A stretch of DNA of 64,000 bases from Neisseria sicca (lineage in GTDB: Bacteria; Pseudomonadota; Gammaproteobacteria; Burkholderiales; Neisseriaceae). Shown in pieces: positions 18,496 through 28,798 of the stretch. The translations under genes were made by a program, and so were the position numbers. Position 1 is the stretch's first letter, and each line of letters starts with the position of its first letter. The stretch spans positions 62,001 to 126,000 of the forward strand of contig NZ_POXG01000008.1 in the NCBI RefSeq assembly GCF_003044565.1, in the 5' to 3' direction. Under the pieces are notes generated by a model. It saw only the letters and a list, made by a program, of their open reading frames with translations. It did no database searches and was not told the origin of the DNA.

Positions 18496-19409
18496 GCATC
18501 ATCCACTACGTCTCGCTGCACGTCGAATCCGCGCGTACTGCGCTCAAACAACTCCTGCGCCAACCCGTCGGCACGCTGCTCACTCTCCTGATGCTCGCCG
18601 TCGCCATGACCCTGCCGCTTTTCATGTATTTGGCCATCCAAAGCGGACAAAGCGTTTTAGGCAAGCTCAACGAGTCACCGCAAATCACGCTCTATATGGA
18701 AACCGATGCTTCCAAAGCCGACAGCGATACCGTCCGCAACCTGTTGGAACGCGATGCCCGCCTCAACAAAATCCGTTTCATCAGCAAGCAGGAAGGCTTG
18801 GAAGAGCTGCAATCCAACCTCGACCAAAACCTCGTTTCCATGCTCGACGGCAATCCCTTGCCCGACGCCTTTATCGTAACGCCCGACCCCGCTACGCCGC
18901 CCGCACAAATGCAGGCGATTTATCAGGATATGGTCAAGCTGCCCATGGTCGAATCCGCCACCATGGACACCGAATGGGTGCAAACGCTGTATCAAATCAA
19001 CGAGTTCATCCGCAAAATTTTATGGTTTCTTTCACTGACGCTGGGTATGGCGTTCGTCCTGGTCGCGCACAACACCATCCGTCTGCAAATCCTAAGCCGC
19101 AAAGAAGAAATCGAAATCACCAAGCTGCTCGGCGCGCCCGCATCGTTCATCCGCCGCCCCTTCCTTTATCAAGCCATGTGGCAGAGTATCTTCTCCGCCG
19201 CCGTCAGCTTGGGACTGTGCGGCTGGCTGCTTTCCGCCGTGCGCCCGTTGGTCGATGCCATCTTCAAACCCTACGGACTCAATATCGGCTGGCGTTTCTT
19301 CCATTTCAGCGAAGTTTCGCTGGTGTTCGGCTTCGTCATCGCCTTGGGCGTCTTCGGCGCATGGCTTGCCACCACGCAACATCTGTTGGGCTTTAGAGCC
19401 AAGAAATAA
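18492..19409 (+). CDS. ftsX: Cell-division protein FtsX
   Basis: This 305-residue membrane partner of FtsE has a cytoplasmic N-terminal segment, a first helix at about 22-45, a large periplasmic loop (about 48-170) that would contact murein-hydrolase activators, then three helices (about 175, 230 and 270 onward). The motif LLGAPASFIRRPFL between helices 2 and 3 is the coupling region typical of FtsX/MacB permeases. It ends ahead of an uptake-word hairpin. Confidence 0.94.
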   Translation: MSIIHYVSLHVESARTALKQLLRQPVGTLLTLLMLAVAMTLPLFMYLAIQSGQSVLGKLNESPQITLYMETDASKADSDTVRNLLERDARLNKIRFISKQEGLEELQSNLDQNLVSMLDGNPLPDAFIVTPDPATPPAQMQAIYQDMVKLPMVESATMDTEWVQTLYQINEFIRKILWFLSLTLGMAFVLVAHNTIRLQILSRKEEIEITKLLGAPASFIRRPFLYQAMWQSIFSAAVSLGLCGWLLSAVRPLVDAIFKPYGLNIGWRFFHFSEVSLVFGFVIALGVFGAWLATTQHLLGFRAKK

Positions 19410-19433
19410 AAACATTGGATTGAAGCAAAGGCA

Positions 19434-19476
19434 AAAGGTCGTCTGAAATTCTAAAACAAGGTTTCAGACGACCTTT
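19434..19476. terminator. Uptake-word hairpin after ftsX
   Basis: AAAGGTCGTCTGAAA and TTTCAGACGACCTTT are separated by 13 bases, ending the ftsEX operon. Confidence 0.7.
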
Positions 19477-19509
19477 GATTAGCTGCCATTTATCGTATAA
19501 GGAAATAAT

Positions 19510-20049
19510 ATGCAGGGGAATCTACTGCCACTCGACTATGACCTGAGTTTGAGCAAATTCTTGAGAAGGATGGCGCAGATACTGTTCATCTTATCCTTGT
19601 GCTTGCCTGCCGTGAATGGAGCTATGGGTTTGCTAGTTTGGTCGGCAGGCTTATTTTTCCTTTGGCTTCCGTTAGGTTGGCCTACATTTGCCAATGTAAT
19701 TTTTATTGTTTTATATATCAGATTGAATGATGAGAAAGAGATCTTGCCTTTGTTACCCTGTTTAATGTTAACCCTGATGATACCGGGGTCGATATTTGGG
19801 TTATCTGGTGTATTTGGCTGGGGATATGTAGTTTGGGTGATGTCGGGTATGCTTGTATGTGCAGATTGGCTGTGTAGCCTTATGCCGCACAAACAGCGCC
19901 TGATTGTCAGGTTGGCAATCATGATTTGTCTGATATGGGCTGTCGGCTTAATAGGGCTTGGGCAGTATCAGCAAAACTCAAACGATCAGGATATCTTTGA
20001 GAATCTATATTTCAGTGTGTTTTACAATCCGTTAGGTCTTCCAATATAA
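19510..20049 (+). CDS. Hypothetical multi-pass membrane protein
   Basis: This 179-residue protein belongs to no family I recognise. Four or five hydrophobic stretches are visible (about 20-55, 58-75, 85-105, 108-130, 138-155), separated by short polar loops. The tail is polar (QQNSNDQDIFENLYFS). AAGGAAATAAT upstream of the ATG is a fair ribosome site. The gene is noticeably more AT-rich than ftsX before it, which suggests later acquisition. It is flanked by an uptake-word hairpin and the tRNA-fMet promoter region. Confidence 0.6.
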   Translation: MQGNLLPLDYDLSLSKFLRRMAQILFILSLCLPAVNGAMGLLVWSAGLFFLWLPLGWPTFANVIFIVLYIRLNDEKEILPLLPCLMLTLMIPGSIFGLSGVFGWGYVVWVMSGMLVCADWLCSLMPHKQRLIVRLAIMICLIWAVGLIGLGQYQQNSNDQDIFENLYFSVFYNPLGLPI

Positions 20050-20254
20050 GCTTTGTATCAACAGTGAAAAGCCAAAACCGGTTGTAACCATCTTTAAAGG
20101 CTCTTTGAGATTGGATAGTTTACGATGGGGTTTTGATTAACGCTGATGGGTCGAATTTTGGTTTAAGCTTTTTAAAATCATGAGATTGTTGGAATTGGTT
20201 TTGCCGTTGCGAATTTGAATGGTTAATGAATTGCTCAAATTGGGCGACAAATAC

Positions 20255-20283
20255 TTGACAGCGTTTTCAAGTATCTGTATAGT
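20255..20283 (+). promoter_or_regulatory. Sigma-70 promoter of the initiator tRNA
   Basis: TTGACA, a 17-base spacer and TATAGT lie 12 bases before the tRNA 5' end. The -35 is a perfect match and the -10 has one mismatch. Confidence 0.9.
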
Positions 20284-20295
20284 TCTACTTTCTGA

Positions 20296-20372
<77 letters not shown>

Positions 20373-20380
20373 AATTTTCA

Positions 20381-20408
20381 AACCCTCGGTTCTGCCGAGG
20401 GTTTTTTC
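20381..20408 (+). terminator. Terminator of the initiator tRNA
   Basis: AACCCTCGG pairs with CCGAGGGTT around TTCTG, followed by a T run. It is a compact GC-rich intrinsic terminator nine bases past CCA. Confidence 0.9.
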
Positions 20409-20447
20409 TTGGCTTTATGGTTGGGTAAGTAAAGCCTCATCAGTAGG

Positions 20448-20492
20448 AAAGGTCGTCTGAAAACTTGATATTGAGTTTTTCAGACGACCTTC
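20448..20492. repeat. Inverted uptake pair after tRNA-fMet
   Basis: GGAAAGGTCGTCTGAAAAC pairs with GTTTTTCAGACGACCTT; it lies immediately before the short Correia element. Confidence 0.65.
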
Positions 20493-20499
20493 GTCTTTG

Positions 20500-20569
20500 T
20501 ATAGTGGATTAAATTTAAACCAGTACGGCGTTGCCTCGCCTTGTCCTGATTTAAATTTAATCCACTATA
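20500..20569. mobile_element. 70-bp Correia derivative
   Basis: Both termini are intact (TATAGTGGATTAAA and TTTAATCCACTATA) but the middle is reduced to GCCTCGCCTTGTCCTG. This equals the 107-bp form minus exactly 37 bases lying between two direct TCGCCTT repeats. Confidence 0.88.
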
Positions 20570-20598
20570 TTCATCATTATCGTGGGTAGAACCCACGT

Positions 20599-20640
20599 GT
20601 TGCCAACAAACTTTGTAACGTGGGCTTTGCTCGCGATCCA
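20599..20640. repeat. GTGTTGCCAA / CGTGGGCT repeat, copy 1
   Basis: GTGTTGCCAA, then about ten variable bases, then TAACGTGGGCTTTGCTCGCGAT. It aligns over about 42 bases with copy 2 near 20820. A small hairpin CGTGGGTAGAACCCACG precedes it. Confidence 0.55.
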
Positions 20641-20733
20641 AAATTTTAGACGGTCTATTCTCTAATTATCTTCATGGATAAAGCCAACGTTACGGATGCT
20701 ACCGTCCCTAAAAACAATAGCCGGTTCAAACAT

Positions 20734-20775
20734 AAAGGTCGTCTGAAACCTATATCGGGTTTTCAGACGACCTTT
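20734..20775. repeat. Inverted uptake pair upstream of the second short repeat
   Basis: AAAGGTCGTCTGAAACC pairs with GGTTTTCAGACGACCTTT; no gene ends nearby on the left. Confidence 0.6.
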
Positions 20776-20818
20776 TTGTGTCAATCATTTTCGAGGACGG
20801 AGTTCACGCTACGTTTTT

Positions 20819-20862
20819 TGTGTTGCCAATAGCCTTCGTAGCGTGGGCTATGCCCACGAATC
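20819..20862. repeat. GTGTTGCCAA / CGTGGGCT repeat, copy 2
   Basis: GTGTTGCCAA then TAGCCTTCGTAGCGTGGGCTATGCCCACGAAT in two parts. The CGTGGGC TAT GCCCACG end is a perfect hairpin. Copy 1 carries the same frame with a broken stem. Confidence 0.55.
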
Positions 20863-20917
20863 GCTAAACATTTCAGACGACCTTTCCTACGCATTCCTGC
20901 ATCGTTGATATCGTGCT

Positions 20918-22264
20918 TCACTTCTGTCCGCTTTGTTCCACCTGCCGTTTGAAGCGTGTGCCTGCGGCGTGGTAGAAGGGGCGAGGGGAGAATTGGCGGG
21001 AGACTTGTGAGGCAAAGATGCAGGCGATGAGCAGCCAGAAGAGGAGGTTTTGTCCGCCGGTCATTTCCATCACGACGACGGCGGAGGTGAGCGGCGATTG
21101 GGTGGCACCGGCGAGGAAGGCTGCCATGCAGATGAGGACGAGGACGTGGGTGCCTTGGGCGAGTCCGGTGAGGGTGGCGATGCGTTCGCCCAAGACTGCG
21201 CCTATGGTCAGGGAGGGGGTGAAGATGCCGCCGGGCGTACCTGTCCAGTAGGTCAGGACGGTGGAGAACCATTTGGCGGCGGCGAGTCCGGCGGGGGCTT
21301 CGTGGATGCCGCGCAGGGCTTGGGCGGCTTCGTGGTAGCCTGTGCCGTAGGTTTTGCCTTGGTAAAGCGTGCCGATGGCGGCGAGCAGGATGCCGATGAG
21401 GGCGGCGGTAATCAGGGGATGGCGGCGGATGTGTTCGCGCCATTTGGCGGGGGCGAAGGCGGTGGCGCCGAGATACAGGGTGCGCCCGAACAGTCCGCCT
21501 GCGATGCCGCACGCGAGTCCGCAGCCCAATACCCAGCCGAGCATATTGTCGAGCGCGCCGCCGCTGAAGCCTGAAAAATAGGGATTGTTGCCTTGGATGG
21601 CGACTTGGATGAAACCGGCGGCGAGGACGCCGAGCAGGATTTGCCGCTCCCAACGCAGCATGACTTCGCGCCCGAGTTCTTCGATGGCGAAAATCACGCC
21701 TGCCAGCGGGGCGTTGAACGCGGCGGCCAGACCGCCTGCCGCGCCTGCGGCGATAAGATCGTTTTCCTGCATGCCGCGAAAGGCGAAACCGTGTTTTTTG
21801 CACCATGCGCCCCACGCGCTCATGACTGCTGCGCCGACTTGGACGGACGGCCCTTCACGCCCGACGGACGCGCCTGCGCACATGGCGAGGAAGGTCAGCG
21901 GGATTTTGAGGAGGGTTTCGCGGAGGCGGATCAGGCGGGTTTTGTTAGCGCCGTAGGGCAGGGCGAGGCTGGCGAGCACTTGCGGGATGCCGCTGCCGGA
22001 GGTGTAGGGGGCGAAACGGCGGGTGATCCAGACGATGAGCGGCAGCCCGAAGGGCAGGGCGACCCAGGCAAACCAAGGATATTTTTGCACCAGCTCCGCG
22101 TTCGTTTCCAACGCGAAATCCGCCATCCAAGCAAACAGGAGGGCGGTCAGCGCAACCAGTGCCGAACCTGCCAGCAGGAACAGAAAAGCAATGCTTTTAC
22201 GCGAGATGCGGCGGGTTTGGCGGATTTTGTGCGTGATGTGGTAGGCGGGCGGTTTGGTCGGCAT
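20918..22264 (-). CDS. clcA: CLC-family chloride channel/transporter
   Basis: This 448-residue integral membrane protein with the CLC fold exchanges chloride for protons or conducts chloride. Selectivity-filter motifs are GSGIPQ (residues 90-95), GREGPSVQ (135-142, gating glutamate E137 equal to E148 of E. coli ClcA) and GGIFTPSLTIGA near 345. E. coli ClcA is of similar length (473). No C-terminal CBS domains are present. The gene is GC-rich relative to its flanks. Upstream lies a lone uptake word and the tandem membrane-protein pair on the same strand. Confidence 0.93.
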   Translation of the reverse strand: MPTKPPAYHITHKIRQTRRISRKSIAFLFLLAGSALVALTALLFAWMADFALETNAELVQKYPWFAWVALPFGLPLIVWITRRFAPYTSGSGIPQVLASLALPYGANKTRLIRLRETLLKIPLTFLAMCAGASVGREGPSVQVGAAVMSAWGAWCKKHGFAFRGMQENDLIAAGAAGGLAAAFNAPLAGVIFAIEELGREVMLRWERQILLGVLAAGFIQVAIQGNNPYFSGFSGGALDNMLGWVLGCGLACGIAGGLFGRTLYLGATAFAPAKWREHIRRHPLITAALIGILLAAIGTLYQGKTYGTGYHEAAQALRGIHEAPAGLAAAKWFSTVLTYWTGTPGGIFTPSLTIGAVLGERIATLTGLAQGTHVLVLICMAAFLAGATQSPLTSAVVVMEMTGGQNLLFWLLIACIFASQVSRQFSPRPFYHAAGTRFKRQVEQSGQK

Positions 22265-22301
22265 GGTATGCGGAAGTGTGGAAAAGGTCGTCTGAAAAGG
22301 G

Positions 22302-22655
22302 TTATTGCGGAAGGGGCACCAATGCGTTAAGAAAGCCTAGAGCGAAGGGTAGTAAAAATGCCGAAGCGATGCCGACACCCCAGTAAATAGATCGGTGCTG
22401 TGTAGGTTTGTCAGTGGTGGTGCGCAGCAGTTTGAAATAGAGTGCGAACCAGGCAGATGACACGGCGGCAGTCAGTAACAAGCTGAAGGGAGAGAAGAAT
22501 GAGTAAAAAACGTAGCTTATCAGTGTCATTATCACGGCATAAAGTACACCCGCGCCTACCGCCCATTTCCAGATGGGATAGAGCTTGTCGGGAAAGTCTA
22601 GTGTTCCTGAGGCTTGAAGTCTGCCGAATGTTAATATGAATATAATGTCTAACAT
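22302..22655 (-). CDS. Small membrane protein, tandem paralogue A
   Basis: This 117-residue protein of unknown family has three or four hydrophobic helices. It begins MLDIIFILTFGRLQ and has a conserved F.LYFKLLRTTT...R.IYWG motif near residues 67-90. The longer frame to 22727 runs through a palindromic uptake pair, so the start is taken at MLDII, where the sibling also starts. It lies 37 bases from clcA on the same strand and could be cotranscribed with it. The role is unknown. Confidence 0.7.
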   Translation of the reverse strand: MLDIIFILTFGRLQASGTLDFPDKLYPIWKWAVGAGVLYAVIMTLISYVFYSFFSPFSLLLTAAVSSAWFALYFKLLRTTTDKPTQHRSIYWGVGIASAFLLPFALGFLNALVPLPQ

Positions 22656-22684
22656 GATTATTGCCTTGGAGTAAGATGTTTTTG

Positions 22685-22714
22685 TTTTCAGACGACCTCG
22701 AGGTCGTCTGAAAA
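22685..22714. repeat. Perfect 30-base uptake palindrome before paralogue A
   Basis: TTTTCAGACGACCTC is followed directly by GAGGTCGTCTGAAAA with no loop. The order is the reverse of a normal terminator pair, and the same arrangement precedes paralogue B. Confidence 0.75.
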
Positions 22715-22747
22715 AGAGGAGCGGCATTCATCCTATTGCCCCTCCAG

Positions 22748-23116
22748 TCAATGCATAATAAATAAGTTTGCCAAAGAAAACAATTTTTCGGTCAGTAGGG
22801 TTAAGGCTATACCTGAAAGAATGCCCAGTCCCCAATAGATAAACCGGCGGCGTTTCGGGTTGGTCGTGGTACGCAACATTTTGAAATACAAAAGCAAGCA
22901 GCCGAACATGCAGATGGTTTGAAACAGGATGAGGGGGAGGCTGTCAATGGCTTTGGAAATCGAATCATGAACGATGATTGTCACTATGCGTATGCATAAA
23001 TAAATCAAAGCCGAGCCTGCCGCCGAATGCCAAAAGGGGACGGGCGAGTCGGATGAGTCGGTTGTCCTGTGGGGTTGAAGCCTGCCGAATAACAATATAA
23101 AGACAATGTCAGACAT
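22748..23116 (-). CDS. Small membrane protein, tandem paralogue B
   Basis: This 122-residue protein begins MSDIVFILLFGRLQ and keeps the LLLYFKMLRTTT...RRFIYWGLGI motif of its neighbour, so the two are tandem duplicates that have diverged to roughly one third identity. It has four hydrophobic helices and no signal peptide. Upstream DNA, including the palindromic uptake pair, is also duplicated. It is not assigned to any family, and no function is proposed. Confidence 0.68.
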   Translation of the reverse strand: MSDIVFILLFGRLQPHRTTDSSDSPVPFWHSAAGSALIYLCIRIVTIIVHDSISKAIDSLPLILFQTICMFGCLLLYFKMLRTTTNPKRRRFIYWGLGILSGIALTLLTEKLFSLANLFIMH

Positions 23117-23150
23117 AATGATGGCTCCCTTGACGTAAGCTGTTTTTGTG

Positions 23151-23178
23151 TTTCAGACGACCTCGGGGTCGTCTGAAA
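23151..23178. repeat. Near-palindromic uptake pair before paralogue B
   Basis: TTTCAGACGACCTCGG abuts GGTCGTCTGAAA; it corresponds to the 30-base palindrome in front of paralogue A. Confidence 0.7.
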
Positions 23179-23204
23179 TGTTATGGTGCGGCGATATGGG
23201 GCAG

Positions 23205-23362
23205 TATAGTGAATTAACTTTAAACCAGTACGGCGTTACCTCGCCTTAGCTCAAAGAGAACGATTCTCTAAGGTGCTGAAGCACCAAGTGAATCGGTTCC
23301 GTACTATCTTGTACTGTCTGCGGCTTCGTCGCCTTGTCCTGATTTAAATTTAATCCACTATA
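23205..23362. mobile_element. Correia element, 158 bp
   Basis: The left terminus TATAGTGAATTAAC has one mismatch and the right terminus is intact. A one-base insertion in CTATCTTGTACTG makes it one base longer than the other full copies. Confidence 0.92.
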
Positions 23363-23496
23363 CCGCGCTAAGGCGTGTCAGTACGTTGATCATCCGCAAC
23401 GCCGAAGCGGCTGCCATACCCCGGTAAACACAGTGATGCAGCAGAACAGTATGGGCTTTCTCAAATAAAGCCCGCGTTACGGTTTGCGCTTGGTCT

Positions 23497-23531
23497 AAAG
23501 GTCGTCTGAAACGGTTTTCAAACGACCTTTT
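23497..23531 (-). terminator. Imperfect uptake hairpin after ppc
   Basis: AAAGGTCGTCTGAAAC faces GTTTTCAAACGACCTTT, with one base (TCAAACG for TCAGACG) departing from the uptake word. It lies 12 bases beyond the ppc stop codon. Confidence 0.7.
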
Positions 23532-23542
23532 TTCGTGCTGCC

Positions 23543-26511
<2,969 letters not shown>

Positions 26512-26988
26512 ATGTTCAACTTCAATTCCGTACGCGAAAACGACAAACGCCAACCCACCGTCCGCACCGCCGTAGCAGGCGGCTCCATCAACATGAGTAC
26601 TTCCGCCATCAAAGTTTTGGCGGAAAACGCCACCCAAAACGCAGGCATCCTCAACGTTGCCCGTATCGCCGCCGTCCAAGGCATCAAGCAGGTCGGGCTG
26701 CTTGTCCCGCTTTACCAGCCCCTCCCCCTGCAACACGTCCGCGTCGATTTCGATGTCGATATCGAACTCGCCTACGTCAAAGCCACCGTAACCGTTTCCT
26801 CGGAAGTCGGCAAAAGCATCACGACCGAAGCCATTACCGGCGTCAACATCGCCCTCATCTCCATCTACGACATGATGAAAGAAGTCGACCAGTCCATGAT
26901 GATGACCCGCATCCACCTCGAATCCGAAAGCGGCGGCGAACGCGGTCCGTTCGTATTCGACGATGCCTACGAAAACATCGATTTCTGA
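26512..26988 (+). CDS. moaC: Cyclic pyranopterin monophosphate synthase MoaC
   Basis: This 158-residue enzyme acts in molybdenum-cofactor synthesis, converting the MoaA product to cyclic pyranopterin monophosphate. It has the family's VRTAVAGGSINMS opening near residue 22 and the active-site helix IYDMMKEVDQSM near residue 120, including the catalytic lysine. MoaC usually forms a hexamer. The moeB-like gene follows 154 bases later in the same direction, keeping cofactor genes together. Confidence 0.92.
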   Translation: MFNFNSVRENDKRQPTVRTAVAGGSINMSTSAIKVLAENATQNAGILNVARIAAVQGIKQVGLLVPLYQPLPLQHVRVDFDVDIELAYVKATVTVSSEVGKSITTEAITGVNIALISIYDMMKEVDQSMMMTRIHLESESGGERGPFVFDDAYENIDF

Positions 26989-27000
26989 TTGAACAAACAA

Positions 27001-27042
27001 AAAGGTCGTCTGAAAACCGGTTTGAGGTTTCAGACGACCTTT
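27001..27042. terminator. Uptake-word hairpin between moaC and moeB
   Basis: AAAGGTCGTCTGAAAACC pairs with GGTTTCAGACGACCTTT, 12 bases past the moaC stop codon. It should separate moaC from moeB. Confidence 0.7.
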
Positions 27043-27142
27043 GGCATGAGGCATACGGATGGATACAACAGGAGGCCAACATCGGGACGGCGTTGCCCGT
27101 TTTGCCGATTCCATCCGTGATACAACATTCAGACGACCCATT

Positions 27143-27892
27143 ATGAACGACCAACAATTGCTCCGTTACAGCCGCCACATCCTTCTCGACGAAATCGGTA
27201 TCGAAGGGCAGGAAAAAATGCTTGCTGCCTGCGTCCTCGTCGTCGGCTGCGGCGGGCTGGGTGCGGCAGCCCTCCCGTATCTTGCCGCTTCGGGCGTCGG
27301 CAAACTCATCATCGCCGACCACGACACCATAGACGACACCAACCTCCAACGCCAAACCACTTTCACCGAAGCCGATATCGGACAAGCCAAAGCGCAAGTG
27401 ATGGCAGGTCGTCTGAAAGCCGTCAACAGCGCGTGCGACATTACCGCATTGACCGAGAAACTGGATAAAGCCCGCCTGATCGAACTCATGCGCACCGCCG
27501 ACATCGTCCTCGACTGCACCGACAACTATCCCACCCGCCAAGCCATCAACCGCGCCGCCGTCGCCACACGCACCCCGCTGGTTTCCGGCGCTGCCGTGCG
27601 TTTTGAAGGACAAATTGCCGTGTACCGTCCCGATTTTCCTGACAGCCCTTGCTACGCCTGCCTGTTTGACGGAGATACCGCCGACGACGGCGCCTGCGCC
27701 TTGTTCGGCGTGTTTTCCCCGCTGGTCGGCATCATCGGCGCCACCCAAGCTGCCGAAGCCCTCAAAATCCTCACCGGCGCAGGCGAACCGGCACACGGCA
27801 AACTGACGGTTTACAACGCACTCACTGCCAAATGGCAGACATTCCGCGTCCATAAAAATCCCGATTGCAGCGTATGCGGTAAACCGCGCTGA
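27143..27892 (+). CDS. moeB: Molybdopterin-synthase adenylyltransferase MoeB (HesA/MoeB/ThiF family)
   Basis: This 249-residue E1-like enzyme adenylates the C-terminus of a small sulfur carrier (MoaD or ThiS). Features are the ATP loop VVGCGGLG (residues 33-40), DDTNLQRQTTF near 70 (arginine finger) and two zinc CxxC pairs, CYAC near 173 and CSVC near 243. The frame is open 28 codons upstream of the chosen ATG, but that part overlaps an uptake word and is not conserved. MoeB is favoured over ThiF because moaC is adjacent; the two cannot be separated by sequence alone here. Confidence 0.85.
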   Translation: MNDQQLLRYSRHILLDEIGIEGQEKMLAACVLVVGCGGLGAAALPYLAASGVGKLIIADHDTIDDTNLQRQTTFTEADIGQAKAQVMAGRLKAVNSACDITALTEKLDKARLIELMRTADIVLDCTDNYPTRQAINRAAVATRTPLVSGAAVRFEGQIAVYRPDFPDSPCYACLFDGDTADDGACALFGVFSPLVGIIGATQAAEALKILTGAGEPAHGKLTVYNALTAKWQTFRVHKNPDCSVCGKPR

Positions 27893-28069
27893 CCGTAGTG
27901 GGAAGGCCCGCTAAAAGTGATAAAAGATACGGAAACCAAGTTTCAGACGACCTTTTCAAGAAGGTTTAAGCCGTAGGAAAGGTCGGTTTTGCATCGATAA
28001 AACTGTCCTACGCGGCTTATTTCACATAAAATGGGGTTGCCTGAATAACCAGCAATCTTGGGATACGCT

Positions 28070-28716
28070 ATGGACACAGACCTCCAGCAAACTGAACACC
28101 TGCAAATATCCTTCTCTCCTACCGATCAAGACAGACGCTATGCGGGAAAGCGGCTTTTGCGTTATATAGAGCCTGCTTGGCGGCGCAAATATTGGTTTGG
28201 TTCGGCTGCGTTCCTGCTGGTGTGGGGTAGTCTATTCGTCTTTGCTTGTTGGTTGCTTAACGGCATCAACAATACTTAAATACTTATATTCAAAACTGCT
28301 ATCTGTTTGCCGATTCGCAAACTGACAGTTTGGAGTACTGTCTGTATAAAGCTGGGGACGACGGCAGCTCCCTATGGATAATGGCGGGTCTCATCTACGC
28401 CACCACCATGGTAACGTATTTCGAGCAGCGTTGGATATATCGCAGCTTTACCCGCATAGTCAGCCATCCTCTGGATGGGCGACGTTTCTCCGTCATCCTT
28501 TCAGCCGAAGGCCTTACTCAGGAGGAGGCAGGGCGCAGCAGGCATTTCCATCATTGGGCAGGCGTGGAACGTATCATCGAAGACCAAGCATTCCTGCTGT
28601 TTTATATTGACCGTAACATCGTCTATTTTATTCCGATGGCCGCCTTTGCAGAGGCGGGAATGGATGCCCACGCGTTTTATACCCGGGCGATGGAGTTGAA
28701 GGCTGCAGCAGAGTAG
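28070..28716 (+). pseudogene. Frameshifted YcxB-like membrane protein
   Basis: Two frames appear to be one broken gene. Frame A (ATG 28070) gives 69 residues with one membrane helix and stops at 28279. The next frame is open from 28261, immediately after its own in-frame stop, to 28716. It supplies a second helix (LWIMAGLIYATTMVTYF) and a soluble part ending FIPMAAFAEAGMDAHAFYTRAMEL, typical of the YcxB-like family. A single base change near 28256-28262 would fuse them into about 216 residues. A TTG at 28330 could start a fragment, but the layout argues for a frameshift. The gene is followed by an Eikenella-type uptake pair. Confidence 0.6.
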
Positions 28717-28732
28717 GTAAAACCAAACGAAA

Positions 28733-28777
28733 CAAAGGCTACCTGAAAGACCATTTTTGGTTTTCAGGTAGCCTTTG
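28733..28777. terminator. Hairpin of Eikenella-dialect uptake words
   Basis: CAAAGGCTACCTGAAA pairs with TTTCAGGTAGCCTTTG. The word AGGCTACCTGAA is the dialect described for Eikenella, not the AGGTCGTCTGAA found elsewhere in the window. It lies between the broken YcxB-like gene and valS and can terminate both. Confidence 0.85.
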
Positions 28778-28798
28778 TTCTTCAAATGCAGGGCTGAT

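Larger units (their letters stand above)
20409..20917. other. Repeat-rich region between tRNA-fMet and clcA
   Basis: It packs two uptake-word hairpins, a 70-bp Correia derivative and two copies of a GTGTTGCCAA...CGTGGGCT repeat into about 500 bases with no credible gene. It looks like an insertion hotspot next to a tRNA. Confidence 0.6.
23117..23542. other. Intergenic region upstream of paralogue B and downstream of ppc
   Basis: It contains an uptake palindrome, a full Correia element, a possible third copy (reversed) of the CGTAACG.GGGCTTT repeat near 23440-23482, and the ppc terminator. No gene was recognised. Confidence 0.6.

Noticed and set aside
28330-28716. Independent gene starting at TTG
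   Set aside because: The frame is open further upstream and completes the preceding fragment, so it reads better as the second half of a frameshifted gene.
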